The position numbers were made by a program, and so were the translations under genes. Below the pieces are notes generated by a model. It was not told where the DNA came from and searched no databases. It saw only the letters and a list, made by a program, of their open reading frames with translations. A stretch of DNA of 64,000 bases from Huiozyma naganishii CBS 8797 (Eukaryota; Ascomycota; Saccharomycetes; Saccharomycetales; Saccharomycetaceae), in the NCBI RefSeq assembly GCF_000348985.1, contig NC_035927.1:124001-188000 (forward strand), given 5' to 3'. Below are positions 48,566 to 58,585 of this stretch, one piece after another; the first letter of the stretch is position 1; each line of letters begins with the position of its first letter.

Positions 48566-49531
48566 ATGAATTGGGGGTACCGGATGAGCATCGCGGTTGT
48601 TGCGTTGGTGAGTGTCTTTGTGGTTGTGTTCTACACGGTGTTACCACCAGGTGCTAATGCTGTATCTCCATTGCCTGTGATACGTATTATTTCATCTGTA
48701 CAGCGCCTGACAGACCCTCGAGAAAAGCTGCTGTTTGTTGGTGACGTCCACGGCAGGTACGATGCATTGTTGCAACTGATCGACACCCAGTATGGTGGCA
48801 TAGATGCTGTGGACGAGCACACAAAGATTGTTCTGCTGGGGGACTTCTTGATGAAGGGCCCACAATCCAAAGAGGTCGCAGACTACATACTCTCCCACAA
48901 AGACAAGATTGCGTGTCTTCTGGGCAACACTGAAATCACCGTGTTGCTATCTGCTGTGAATCCTTTCTACCGGTTCCGCATGCGGAACCCGCTCGTGTTC
49001 TCGCACAACAAGACCGTCTCAAGTGCCATGCGGGACAGCGCACACGAACTGATCTTCGAACCTAAGGGGAAACACCGCGCTATGGTATCCGAGCTCGGGT
49101 ACCCACGGTTGTCCCGTCTTGCAGAACACTGTACGATCGCTGCAAAGTTCGACCTTACACTGACTGGCTCGACTCTGTACGGTGTGCATGCGGGGATGAT
49201 CCCTGGCGACTTTTCCGATGATGAGCACGCCCTATCAAGCGTAGCATCTCTCGTGAACATGAAGTACGTCAACGGCAAGAACAAGACGCAAACGGCACGG
49301 AAACAGAGCTCCCTACCGCACGCGAAGAGGTGGTACAAATTGTGGGAGGGCACGCGGTCCCCCGTCACGGTGCTCTACGGGCACGACGCAAGCCGCGGAC
49401 TCAACCTGCGCAAGCACACCAAGGGACTCGACTCTGGGTGTGCCCGTGGCGGGCAATTGAGTGCTCTAGAGTACTCCTACAACACTGGAGACCACGAGTA
49501 CACGGCCCAACTGCTACAGGTCCACTGCTGA
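48566..49531 (+). CDS. PPN2: Ppn2, vacuolar endopolyphosphatase of the PPP metallophosphatase fold
   Basis: Ppn2 (YNL217W in S. cerevisiae) is a zinc-dependent endopolyphosphatase delivered to the vacuole lumen. The product is 321 residues from the ATG at 48566; a second ATG at 48584 is also possible. The N-terminal membrane anchor is MSIAVVALVSVFVVVFYTVL. The metallophosphatase motifs are all present: GDVHGR (59-64), LLGDFLMKGPQS, LLGNTE, YGVHAG and YGHDASRGLN. The end of the protein has SALEY, as usual in the family. Confidence 0.93.
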   Translation: MNWGYRMSIAVVALVSVFVVVFYTVLPPGANAVSPLPVIRIISSVQRLTDPREKLLFVGDVHGRYDALLQLIDTQYGGIDAVDEHTKIVLLGDFLMKGPQSKEVADYILSHKDKIACLLGNTEITVLLSAVNPFYRFRMRNPLVFSHNKTVSSAMRDSAHELIFEPKGKHRAMVSELGYPRLSRLAEHCTIAAKFDLTLTGSTLYGVHAGMIPGDFSDDEHALSSVASLVNMKYVNGKNKTQTARKQSSLPHAKRWYKLWEGTRSPVTVLYGHDASRGLNLRKHTKGLDSGCARGGQLSALEYSYNTGDHEYTAQLLQVHC

Positions 49532-49908
49532 TATCCTTCATCATAGTGGTACCATATCACGTGCTCTTTACTTCTTCGGGTAACACTTTACCGAGTCGGG
49601 TAAAATTGCAAAACATTTCTGTTGAAAACTTTTCGTTTCTGAAACAACAGAACACCCAGAGGTTTGATGTTTACGAGGGACTCATGAGGGAGTTGGAAAG
49701 CTCTGGGTTTGTGTGTTGTGTGCCAGGCCGGAGATATTTTGCGAAGTTAGTTGTCGCGTTTCTGAGATTGGGTAACCTTGTGTAAAGAGAGGCATCGCGC
49801 AGAGTGTTTTGCTATAGAAGGTAAGATACAGAATTCAGAAATTTATAAACAGGGGCTTGGGTGTTTTGCCAATTGAGATTGTATACCACGGAGAGTTGAA
49901 TATTGAAG
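49532..49908. other. RAP1 promoter region
   Basis: This 377-base region contains a CACGTG box at 49558-49563 and two Reb1 sites. An open stretch from about 49558 to 49785 shows no homology. Confidence 0.55.
49577..49603 (-). promoter_or_regulatory. Two Reb1 sites upstream of RAP1
   Basis: CGGGTAA occurs at 49577-49583 and 49597-49603; on the minus strand each reads TTACCCG, the Reb1 core. They are 20 bases apart, about 306-332 bases before the RAP1 ATG. The S. cerevisiae RAP1 promoter also depends on a Reb1 site. Confidence 0.6.
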
Positions 49909-52167
49909 ATGTCCCAACAGGTGGAAGATTTTGACACTGCGCCTGAACAGTTTGTTGACGCGCTGGATAACGAGGCTGCTAGTGATCCCGTGGGGAGTAG
50001 TCCCCCAACTGGTACTGTGCCACGTTCGGGTGCGAATAATGCCAGGAACCACGCTAAAGGTACTGCTGCTGCTGCTGAGGACAAAACAAAAAACAAGTTT
50101 TGGACCGGTATGAGATTTTTCATCAATAGGGAAGATACCGCACACGATAACGTGAACGACGCTGACCGTCTGGCCGCACTGGTGACCACGTACGGTGGTG
50201 AATTGATCGATGAGGTGCCCGATAGTACCGACCAGGACGGTAAAGCACTGGTCATTTCACCTTACAACTACACCAATCGGATAACAGTGACCCCGACATA
50301 CTTGAAGGCGTGTGCGAAGAGCAACACTTTGCTCAGTTACAATAGGTACATCGTGCCCTTCGACGAGTACGGGTCCGCAATTGACACGCAGTTGCGGGAC
50401 TCGGCAGCAGCGGAGGAAAAGGAACAAGGTCCAGGGAGTAGAGGGACACCCAAAGAGGATTCGGACGGCGGTCTGTTTCCAAATTTCAACGATACAGATA
50501 ACGAAGACGATAACTCGGATGAAAGCGACAGAGCGCGGCAATTGAAACTGCTGCAAGAGCACGCCTCAGAGTATATCCCTGGTGCTCAGTCTGCTGAAGC
50601 TACCGCTGGTGGTCGTGCAAACTCTGGGGTGGCCGCAGAAGAAGGGAAGAAGGGAGGCGCAAAATCTGAGAACAAAACCAGATCTGTTCCAAGAAGAGCT
50701 AACATGGCAAACCCACAGGCGCACGCGCATAACAAGGCCTCGTTCACAGAAGACGAGGACGAGTTTATTTTGGATGTAGTGCGCAAAAACCCAACAAGAC
50801 GTACTACACATACACTGTACGATGAAATATCACACTACGTCCCCAACCACACTGGTAACTCGATAAGACACAGGTTCCGTGTCTACTTGTCCAAACGACT
50901 GGATTTTGTCTACGAGGTGGACAAATACGGGAAGTTGTTGAGAGACGAGCGTGGTAACCTGATCAAGACAAAAGTGTTGCCCCCAGCTATCAAGAAAAAA
51001 TTTGTAGCCGAGGAGGATTACGACTTGGCTATTGCCGTGAAACAGCAGTTCTATCGTGATCTGTATCAGATAGACCCGATTAGTGGTGCCTCGCTGATAT
51101 CATCGAAGGACACACCAACTGCCATCGCGAAAAGGTCTATGACAATGGACCCTAACTATGTGCCTGGGCAGGAGCCCACTTTTGAGACTTACCGTGTTAA
51201 TGGTCGCCGAGGCCCAATAGCAAGAGAGTTTTTCAAGAATTTCTCAAAGGAACATCCAAGCCATACAGAAAACGCGTGGAGGGACAGATTCAGGAAGTTT
51301 CTGCTTCAGTACGGCGTTGACACGTACATATCTTACTACGAGGAGCAGAAGGCGCAGAATTCGGAGCCAGAGCCGATGAAAAACATGACCAATAGGCCGA
51401 AAAGGCCTGGTGTCCCAACTCCTGGGAATTACAACTCCTCGGTAAAGAAGGCGAGAAACTACGGCGCTGTCTCGTACCAGCAATTGGACCAATCAGGTGC
51501 AGACGAGGGCAACGCTGCCACTGCAGCTGATGCAACTACTCCAGGAACCGAAAATGCTACCAAACAGGTTAACGCTGTTCCAGAAAGTTTGTTCTTGGAC
51601 GAGGAAACCTTGAAGTACGTGACCAACCTACAGCACGACTTGTCCAAGCTTGATAGTAACATGCCATTCGAGTACCCACCTGATATTGCAGAATCTATCC
51701 GTATGGACTTTAGCAACGAGGAGGAGGCTTACGACACTATAGATCCAGACCTCATCCCATTCCCACCTAAGATTGCCACTGCAGATCTCTTCCTTCCTAA
51801 ATTTTTTGAGTTGGGTAGTGTCCGTGAGTTCATGCAGAAAGTGGACGACATTATCTCGAGAGATTATGAGCCCACCCAGGCTGAGAAACTGGTGCAGAGT
51901 CTTTGTGACGAAGCGGGTATCCGGAAGACTTTCAGCACCTCGGTGCTTACTTACTTGAGTGGTGATTTGATGCTCATCCCCAGGTACTTTTTGACCATGT
52001 TCAAGAACAACTCGAACCCACCACAAGATGTCCCCGGTATATGGACGCGTGAGGACGATCTCGGGTTGCGTTCTGGAAATGAGGAGACCCTCAAAGAATT
52101 GATCAGGAAGCACGGGACCGGGAGGATTGAAATGAGGAGAAAATTCATCGAAAAGGATTTGATTTAG
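49909..52167 (+). CDS. RAP1: Rap1, telomere and promoter-binding general regulatory factor
   Basis: Rap1 activates ribosomal protein and glycolytic genes, silences mating loci and coats telomeric repeats. The product is 752 residues from the ATG at 49909; the TTG two codons earlier is not used. It has an N-terminal BRCT domain (about 60-150; FWTGMRFFINREDTAHD) and an acidic linker. Two Myb-type DNA-binding domains follow, from about 276 (KASFTEDEDEFILDVVRKNP) and from about 365 (KKKFVAEEDYDLAIAVKQQF), nearly identical to S. cerevisiae. The Rap1 C-terminal (RCT) domain lies at about 590-750 (FDSL-type helices ending HGTGRIEMRRKFIEKDLI) and recruits Rif and Sir proteins. Confidence 0.98.
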   Translation: MSQQVEDFDTAPEQFVDALDNEAASDPVGSSPPTGTVPRSGANNARNHAKGTAAAAEDKTKNKFWTGMRFFINREDTAHDNVNDADRLAALVTTYGGELIDEVPDSTDQDGKALVISPYNYTNRITVTPTYLKACAKSNTLLSYNRYIVPFDEYGSAIDTQLRDSAAAEEKEQGPGSRGTPKEDSDGGLFPNFNDTDNEDDNSDESDRARQLKLLQEHASEYIPGAQSAEATAGGRANSGVAAEEGKKGGAKSENKTRSVPRRANMANPQAHAHNKASFTEDEDEFILDVVRKNPTRRTTHTLYDEISHYVPNHTGNSIRHRFRVYLSKRLDFVYEVDKYGKLLRDERGNLIKTKVLPPAIKKKFVAEEDYDLAIAVKQQFYRDLYQIDPISGASLISSKDTPTAIAKRSMTMDPNYVPGQEPTFETYRVNGRRGPIAREFFKNFSKEHPSHTENAWRDRFRKFLLQYGVDTYISYYEEQKAQNSEPEPMKNMTNRPKRPGVPTPGNYNSSVKKARNYGAVSYQQLDQSGADEGNAATAADATTPGTENATKQVNAVPESLFLDEETLKYVTNLQHDLSKLDSNMPFEYPPDIAESIRMDFSNEEEAYDTIDPDLIPFPPKIATADLFLPKFFELGSVREFMQKVDDIISRDYEPTQAEKLVQSLCDEAGIRKTFSTSVLTYLSGDLMLIPRYFLTMFKNNSNPPQDVPGIWTREDDLGLRSGNEETLKELIRKHGTGRIEMRRKFIEKDLI

Positions 52168-53056
52168 TATTATATTGTTGTTTTTGTTTGTGTCGTTTGC
52201 TAATTCATTTTTGTTTGAGGAGTAGTAATTTCAAACAAATGGATTTCGTGTATTATGTATACAATAATATATATTTGTAACAGTTACCATACTTTGTGTT
52301 TCCCTTTGTTACTCTTGACCTGTTGAAAGCAATGGGGTACTCACGCCTGAACTGTAAAAGGTGAATAATAATATATATATATAAACTGATAGATACAGAC
52401 AGTGCGAGGAAATGTATTTTACTCTAATTCTCCCGATCTTATTACTGAAAGTATAGTTTTAGCACAAAGGTTTCTTTTCGGAGTACCGTTTGAAAAATTG
52501 TTTCCTAGGAATAAACGTAGGCTAGAATCCTGTACGATAATAGTTGCAAGTTCCTCAACAACAGATGTCCCAGCCGCTGTTACCGGTACCGTTTATTTCG
52601 CACAGAGAACAATGGAGCGCAAAGACAATTGAGATTTGTAAACAGTGATGCATCCTCATGCGTATAGGAGGCTGGGATGGGAAATTTTAGACGTTCGTAT
52701 TTCCAAAACTTGAAGGTAAATCCTTTGAAAAATAGTGCTGGATCCAGCTCGAAAAATCGCGACATTGCACACAACGACTGTGCCAATCCCTTCCTGGCCC
52801 ATTACTGCTGTCGCAGGCTCGTTCCGTGGAGCGTACCCTCGCATATATATATATATACATATGCGGGTATATGTACGCGTGTGGGTAGTCATACTTGTGT
52901 GTATATATGTATCTAGGTGTCCGTGCATATTATAATTAGTGGCACGGTTGATAACAGTTCTGGGCGGCGGAAGCCAGGTTTGAATAGCTTTTTCCCCAAT
53001 CCACTACTTGTTGCTTTGGTCGCCTGTTTCGAGCCTCCTCAGTAAACCGTTTGCAA
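52168..53056. other. RAP1-MFG1 intergenic region
   Basis: About 890 bases without a gene. It has AT dinucleotide runs at about 52370-52384 and 52843-52857. In S. cerevisiae IES2 follows RAP1 directly; no IES2-like relic was recognised here. Confidence 0.55.
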
Positions 53057-53983
53057 ATGGATGCGTTGAATGAGGATACGATAGAGGGGAAACAGGCGAA
53101 AAAGAATGGAAATCCAGAGGTCTATCCAAGTATGCCACAGGAATCGGGCAATGCGGCCAATATGTCGCCAGAAATGAAAGCGTTCTATGCCAACATGGCC
53201 AAAATGAAATTATATGACATCATCGATGTGTTCCAAACATCCACAATTGACAACGCCACATGGACTCATTGGCAGACGTTCTTGAAGGACATGTTTGTCG
53301 TTGATGCGTTTTTAATTATAGTTTCAAAAGTAACCCCGGTGCCGAAACGTTACAACTTACTGTCGTACCTTTTGAGCATACTTTGTAGTACAATCCAAAA
53401 GCACGGTGTAATAAAAATTAGCATAATAGTGTACGGTCTGATCACTGAAACGTTGAACTCAAACTCTATATACTTCAACTGTCCCGGTTGTAGATTGAAG
53501 CTTTTGTATGCGGATGGCAGTTACATGCGGTACTTTTCACATTTCAATGGGACTCTAGATTTCCAGTTCAAGATTACTTGGGTTAATATTGCCATCTCTA
53601 ACTTCAAACTTGGATTGGAATGGGGTGCTTTGGAAAACCTGTTGCATAAGAAGAATAATTCAAACGAACTGCTCAAAAAATTGGAGAACCCAGAAGTAGC
53701 CCAGTTGGATGGACAAGACTCCAAAAATTCAATGCTTGTAAATAGAGATGCATTGCTGTTCTTAAAGTCACGTTTCGATGCGTTTCAGAATATCTCCTCA
53801 TTGGGAATCGATAACAATATAGTTCGTTCCATTCAGTTGAACGAAGTTATGTCAAACTTGAAATACTTGAAGATGTTTCAAAGGGAAAACAATATTGTCA
53901 GTCCTGTGGAGGCGATGCAAAAGTTTGTTCAGAAGTATCGCCAAAAGGAAAACACCGAACACAATAATAATAATGAACGTTGA
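53057..53983 (+). CDS. MFG1: LIM-domain-binding (LDB/SEUSS-type) protein, probable Mfg1
   Basis: Mfg1 works with Flo8 and Mss11 to switch on FLO11 and filamentous growth in S. cerevisiae. The product is 308 residues from the ATG at 53057, shorter than the S. cerevisiae protein. The core looks like an LDB domain: MKLYDIIDVFQ...WTHWQTFLKDMF near residues 50-80, and RYFSHFNGTLDFQFKITWVN...LEWGALENLL near 155-205. Two cysteines (CPGCRLK) sit between these parts. Identity rests on this fold pattern and on synteny: MFG1 neighbours OST4 near SSB1 in S. cerevisiae, and OST4 and SSB2 are both downstream here. It takes the place where IES2 sits in S. cerevisiae, but does not resemble it. Confidence 0.65.
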   Translation: MDALNEDTIEGKQAKKNGNPEVYPSMPQESGNAANMSPEMKAFYANMAKMKLYDIIDVFQTSTIDNATWTHWQTFLKDMFVVDAFLIIVSKVTPVPKRYNLLSYLLSILCSTIQKHGVIKISIIVYGLITETLNSNSIYFNCPGCRLKLLYADGSYMRYFSHFNGTLDFQFKITWVNIAISNFKLGLEWGALENLLHKKNNSNELLKKLENPEVAQLDGQDSKNSMLVNRDALLFLKSRFDAFQNISSLGIDNNIVRSIQLNEVMSNLKYLKMFQRENNIVSPVEAMQKFVQKYRQKENTEHNNNNER

Positions 53984-54226
53984 ATCTTTAGGCTCTTATC
54001 CAGCATATGACGGTAAGCACAATATGATATAACTATTATAGATGTAGCAGATGGCTTTGTCGTTTACGGTACCAACTTTTGTATGTTCTTTTATTGTTGT
54101 ACTTTTTGTTATGTATAAAGATGACAGAGAAACTACTGTCAATTACTTCTTGAAAAAAATGGACAGTGCCAGGTGTAAAGGACGTCCCCTGTTCGAGAAG
54201 AACAGAACACAACGCATTCAGCACAC

Positions 54227-54856
54227 ATGCAAGGGATAGGTACAATGTGGCCAGATGCTAGTCGCATTGTCAAGACCAGTGCAAGCAGGGATCCGCTGGT
54301 CGGACTCATAACAAAACTGTGCTACAACGCTGGAATGGTGTCATCGGTATTGTACCTGCTGCTCATTGCCATAATACAACCTTGTATTTCGCGACAGATC
54401 GACCAAAGGCGGGAGCTGAACGTTACTGCACTACTGAGACTGAGGAGAGCAGTATCTTATCTGTGTAGCAAACTCAAAACTACTAACGTTTCGGTTTTTG
54501 GATTTAACGACAACGGGGCCACGGTAGAAAGATGTACACAAACCTCGTCTACTTCTGACAGCGAGCAGAATCTTGGTGGTGACATGTTTGAAGCGAGTCT
54601 CAGTGAGGCAGTGAAGAAGGACTACTGGAATTTGGCCAACATGAAATTGAAGCACATCAGTTTTGATGTAAGTCAGTATAATGCAAGAATGGGGGAACGT
54701 TCCCCACCAAGGGAACAACTTCAATTTGAGATCAAGTCTGTAAAAAACCAGGTATCCCTTTGTGACGAATCCAAAGAGATTAAGAAGAAAACAGATCGCA
54801 TCACTGATAATATCAGAGAAATTAAGGGCTGGTTCGTCAATGGTAAGATATCGTAA
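54227..54856 (+). CDS. PEX17: Pex17, peroxisomal docking complex subunit
   Basis: Pex17 joins Pex13 and Pex14 at the peroxisomal membrane to dock the import receptors Pex5 and Pex7. The product is 209 residues (S. cerevisiae 199). One membrane segment lies at about 35-54 (AGMVSSVLYLLLIAIIQPCI), followed by LLRLRRAVSYLCSKL and coiled coils. The C-terminal IREIKGWFVNGKI is the clearest family match. A second ATG at 54245 would give 203 residues. Divergence is high, as usual for this protein, but order after RAP1 supports it. Confidence 0.9.
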   Translation: MQGIGTMWPDASRIVKTSASRDPLVGLITKLCYNAGMVSSVLYLLLIAIIQPCISRQIDQRRELNVTALLRLRRAVSYLCSKLKTTNVSVFGFNDNGATVERCTQTSSTSDSEQNLGGDMFEASLSEAVKKDYWNLANMKLKHISFDVSQYNARMGERSPPREQLQFEIKSVKNQVSLCDESKEIKKKTDRITDNIREIKGWFVNGKIS

Positions 54857-55019
54857 ACGAAAATGATTATATGCTATGATTATGCAGTTGACCATTTCTC
54901 CAAACTAGGCGGATGGAAATCTGTGTGCAGTATATGTAAAGGCTGTTTCGTATATTTACAAGTAATACAGCGGATGTACAGGGACGATTGTTATGCCAAT
55001 GGTGACAGATATCGCATGC

Positions 55020-55727
55020 TTACCTATGACGTTTTCTGATCAATCGTGACAAGAGGTTCAGTTTCGAGTTAGAAGTCTTATCTTGTTTGCTCTCGCTTGT
55101 TGTTTCCCCACGTTTTGAATGATGCTGCTGTTTGTGGCCCTTTGCCCGTGTCTTCCCTTTTTTTACGTAGTCTGTAATAGAAGCGTCCCTATTGAATTTT
55201 AACATTACAACAGGTCTCTGTCTTATACCCAGATCCTGTTCCTTCCCCCTCTGTGAGTCTAATTTCTTCCAATCTGGGCTCCCGTATAATTTCTTGATTT
55301 TTTCGCCTCTTTTCTTCCATCGAGCATCGAGGTCAGAGACTTCATCACCGATAGGAGTCCATTTACTCTTAAGAATCCTCCTGATTGCCTCTGGTGACAC
55401 TTTAAACTGAGCGCCCAGCTCAGAAGCAGTCATATCAGGGAACTGTGATTTAAGCAGTCGTACACTGTTTAATTCAGTTCGTGACAGTTTTTTGGAAGGG
55501 TTCCATTGGGCACCGTTAAACTTTTTCTGTAGCGCCAACTTTTGTCTTTGCCAGTCAGGAATATCCGAAGCAAGTTCCTCTAGCTTTTCCAGCGCTCCGT
55601 CCCGCCTTGACCTGTCATTCGCACACTTATCGACGAATTTCAGAGCTTGCTTTATGGACGGTACGTTATCGCGCAGCCAGGTACTGCAATGGAACTGCCT
55701 CACGGGAACCCGCCATAGGAACTTCAT
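55020..55727 (-). CDS. RRG9: Rrg9, mitochondrial protein required for respiratory growth
   Basis: Rrg9 is a small mitochondrial protein needed to keep mitochondrial DNA; its exact biochemistry is unclear. The product is 235 residues from the ATG at 55727, which is the first ATG of the frame. The N terminus looks like a presequence (MKFLWRVPVRQFHCSTWLR). The conserved core runs from IPDWQRQKLALQKKFNGAQW through LLKSQFPDMTASELGAQFKV and SPEAIRRILKSKW to RWKKRGEKIKKLY, a helix-turn-helix-like Rrg9/neugrin pattern. The basic C-terminal tail is variable. Confidence 0.93.
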   Translation of the reverse strand: MKFLWRVPVRQFHCSTWLRDNVPSIKQALKFVDKCANDRSRRDGALEKLEELASDIPDWQRQKLALQKKFNGAQWNPSKKLSRTELNSVRLLKSQFPDMTASELGAQFKVSPEAIRRILKSKWTPIGDEVSDLDARWKKRGEKIKKLYGSPDWKKLDSQRGKEQDLGIRQRPVVMLKFNRDASITDYVKKGKTRAKGHKQQHHSKRGETTSESKQDKTSNSKLNLLSRLIRKRHR

Positions 55728-56071
55728 TCCACAGCTAGCAGAACACTGTTGCTCGTATTTTCCCCACCCAGAAAGAAGTAAAAAGCACACCTGGTACACA
55801 CAACCCAGCACTCAAGTGAAGATCACATCAGCTGTGAATTGACACTGAACAATATTCTTCACGTTCAGCATCGAACTGTAAAAAATAAATGTCACCAACC
55901 ACGAAACCCTTTATTGAAAGACGATGTTTCAAAGGACAAGACCCTGTCAGCTTCGCAACTTCGCACCGTTGTCCTCTTTCCTGCAGAGGGTGTCCATTAG
56001 GAAGGGGAGATAGTACCGTTAGGATATAATACCTGTAGCAACACGTTGTTGGATACAGGGTAGATCGTAAG
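55728..56071. other. Divergent RRG9-VID27 promoter region
   Basis: About 344 bases between divergent genes. Nothing specific was recognised. Confidence 0.45.
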
Positions 56072-58468
56072 ATGAATATTTTGAAGAAGTTTATGGATTC
56101 AGGGAAGAAGGAGTCCGTGCTGTGCTTTTTACCATCGGGCGAGTTCGACTTGTTGAGGGGTGAACAGTCTCCCAAGTCCTCGTTGGAGTGCATCCATAAC
56201 GATGCGGCGTTGCTTATTTGGTCGAGGGGACGTCTGCAGTACGATTTGGTTGTGAGGAAAGCGATCGATGAGGCTGAAGCCGGCAATGATGTCGGTGACA
56301 ACAGTGACTTTTCGGATGATGCAATCAGCATTCTTTCGGTCCAGTCAAAGAAGAAGGAGGAGGACTCGATTTTCCATCTATCGCCCAAGCTGAACATTAA
56401 AAAGACGTGGAGCAAAAATGGGGAAGCTGCCCTCACCTGGAACAATCTTGCCGGGGACGAGCCTGACGAGAAGGTACAGTTCGTGTTATCTAATGAGATC
56501 CCATTGAAGGATATGGATAATTTCTTACAAGTGCTGTACAGTTGTCTATTTGAAGTTTTGAACCAGAAGCCCGCAAAGTTGGCTACCGACAATGAGATAA
56601 AGGATATTGAGCTTCTGGTAAACACCATGACAGATGATGGTACGGAGGAGCTTTCAAATAAACTACAGAATTTGTTTGTTGTTGACGACAGTGCCGAAGA
56701 GGATGATGAAGATGACAGTAATGATAATTTCGTGGATGCCAAGGAAAACGCAGTAAAGTCTAAGAAAGCAAAAAAACCATTCGGAAGGGAGCAAAACATC
56801 CCTCAGGGGAAACAACTGTGTTTAATAGAGGCAGACTTGCACTTATTTGACCCAATACAAGAATTATTCATACTTCAGGAACAACCAATCAATGTATCAC
56901 TTATTGAGACGGGTAAGTATCAGTATTGGCTGTCCATGGAGGGGAAGGAAATTAGACTTGGGACCAATGTGAGCCCCAATGTCAACCCTACACTGGACGA
57001 CAACAAGCTGGGTTTTATATTCAACTACACATTTGAAAATATCACGCTTTCCTACATGCTGAAGTTTCTCTCTGTGAGTGAGTACAAGTCTTTTAAGATG
57101 GAATGGACCAGCTGTCTTTGGATGTTTTTGAATAGAGAACCATGGGAGAAAGTATCTGAGATGGAAAGACAGTACATCGTCAATGCTGAGTCTACAAACC
57201 TGATAAAAGATCTTGATGAGATACTAGGTTTTGGCGATGACGCTCGTCGCGAATCTGCTGAAGATGAAGATACAGAAAGCAGCGAGGAGGAGGAGGAAGA
57301 AAAAGGTCATAAAAAGAGATCCGTCCTAATCTCTTCGGAAAGCTTTGGTGAGACACCGTCCTCCAAATCAAGCTCAGGTAACAAATCTTTGACCGTTTCG
57401 TACCGAAACAACAGATCATACATTTTAAGAGGCGACAAAATTGGTGTATTCAAGACAGTTGACGATGACGATGATTCCGGACTAGAATTTGTGTCTGTTA
57501 TTAAAAACGTTTCCAATGCCGATGGGAAGAAGATTGATCCAAAGAATCCAATGATGTACATGGAAGATAGATCCATTATTCTTTCAGACGACAAGAACCT
57601 TAACAGGTTGTATAAGTTGGATATTGAAAGAGGGAAAGTTATCGAAGAATGGGGTACTGGTGATAAGAACGTAGTCCAGTACGGGCCATCAAAGAAATAC
57701 GATCAACTGACCGCGGAACAAACGGTCTTAGGTATTTCAGATAAGGCTCTGTTCAAGATCGACCCTAGAATAAACGATGAGAACAAAATCGTACAGGACC
57801 AGTCTAAGGAATACGCCTCCAGGAATAAGTTTAGCTCTGTAGGCACCACAGAGGGCGGGTACATTGCCGTTGGTTCTGAAAAGGGTGATATCAGACTTTA
57901 CGACAGATTTGGAATTAGAGCTAAAACTTCTATTCCATCTTTGGGCCAACCAATTAGGCATATTTGCACCTCGGGTGATGGTAGATGGTTATTGGCAACG
58001 TGTGACTCCTCGCTGCTACTTATGGACTTGACTGTTAAAACGGGGAAAAACGCTGGTAACATTGGGTTCTTGAAATCTTTCCCTTCGACTGAAAATGTCA
58101 AAACGTACATCCTGAAAATCAGTCCCGAGCATGCCAGCTACATGGTCACTTACACCAAGAAACCAATCAAATTTTCGAAGGCATATTTCAATGCAGGTGT
58201 TGGCCAAGTGGAGCAAACAATTGTCACCTCCACTGGTCCATTCGCAATTTCGTGGTCATTGGATAAAATCCTGTCCGGTAGTGCAAAGCCATATACGGTG
58301 AACCGTTACCGTAGTGACGTTGTAGAGGATAATTTTGAATATGGTACCGACAAGAAGATTATTGTGGCGTTGAAGGACGACGTATCTTTGTCAAAGATAA
58401 AATCCTTTAAAAACCCAAGCAAAATGGTTTTGATGCCGGAGAACAATATCAACGATTTTTACGAGTAG
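56072..58468 (+). CDS. VID27: Vid27-family cytoplasmic protein
   Basis: Vid27 is a conserved fungal and plant protein named for vacuole import and degradation of fructose bisphosphatase; its mechanism is unknown. The product is 798 residues (S. cerevisiae 782). It has an N-terminal Vid27 domain (MNILKKFMDSGKKE), a PH-like middle (about 300-350; WTSCLWMFLNREPWEKV) and an acidic linker. A C-terminal WD40-like propeller follows (about 440-770; LGISDKALFKIDPRI, GGYIAVGSEKGDIRLYDRFG, ALPGLGQPI-type turn). Convergent with MRX7, 117 bases apart. Confidence 0.95.
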   Translation: MNILKKFMDSGKKESVLCFLPSGEFDLLRGEQSPKSSLECIHNDAALLIWSRGRLQYDLVVRKAIDEAEAGNDVGDNSDFSDDAISILSVQSKKKEEDSIFHLSPKLNIKKTWSKNGEAALTWNNLAGDEPDEKVQFVLSNEIPLKDMDNFLQVLYSCLFEVLNQKPAKLATDNEIKDIELLVNTMTDDGTEELSNKLQNLFVVDDSAEEDDEDDSNDNFVDAKENAVKSKKAKKPFGREQNIPQGKQLCLIEADLHLFDPIQELFILQEQPINVSLIETGKYQYWLSMEGKEIRLGTNVSPNVNPTLDDNKLGFIFNYTFENITLSYMLKFLSVSEYKSFKMEWTSCLWMFLNREPWEKVSEMERQYIVNAESTNLIKDLDEILGFGDDARRESAEDEDTESSEEEEEEKGHKKRSVLISSESFGETPSSKSSSGNKSLTVSYRNNRSYILRGDKIGVFKTVDDDDDSGLEFVSVIKNVSNADGKKIDPKNPMMYMEDRSIILSDDKNLNRLYKLDIERGKVIEEWGTGDKNVVQYGPSKKYDQLTAEQTVLGISDKALFKIDPRINDENKIVQDQSKEYASRNKFSSVGTTEGGYIAVGSEKGDIRLYDRFGIRAKTSIPSLGQPIRHICTSGDGRWLLATCDSSLLLMDLTVKTGKNAGNIGFLKSFPSTENVKTYILKISPEHASYMVTYTKKPIKFSKAYFNAGVGQVEQTIVTSTGPFAISWSLDKILSGSAKPYTVNRYRSDVVEDNFEYGTDKKIIVALKDDVSLSKIKSFKNPSKMVLMPENNINDFYE

Positions 58469-58585
58469 TATAGGAGAGATTTTTGCGTCTTCCTCAGGAC
58501 TGTACTTTAGACAATGTGTGTAATATTATATAAACAGCGTATTAAGTAGAATAAAACTTCTTTTCTACAAGAACAACCGGTGTGT

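Noticed and set aside
54051..54239. 62-codon frame with a hydrophobic stretch between MFG1 and PEX17.
   Set aside because: It overlaps the PEX17 start in another frame, matches nothing known and is probably leader sequence.
54227..54245. Choice between two PEX17 starts.
   Set aside because: Both ATGs are plausible and Pex17 N termini are too variable to decide; the upstream one was kept.
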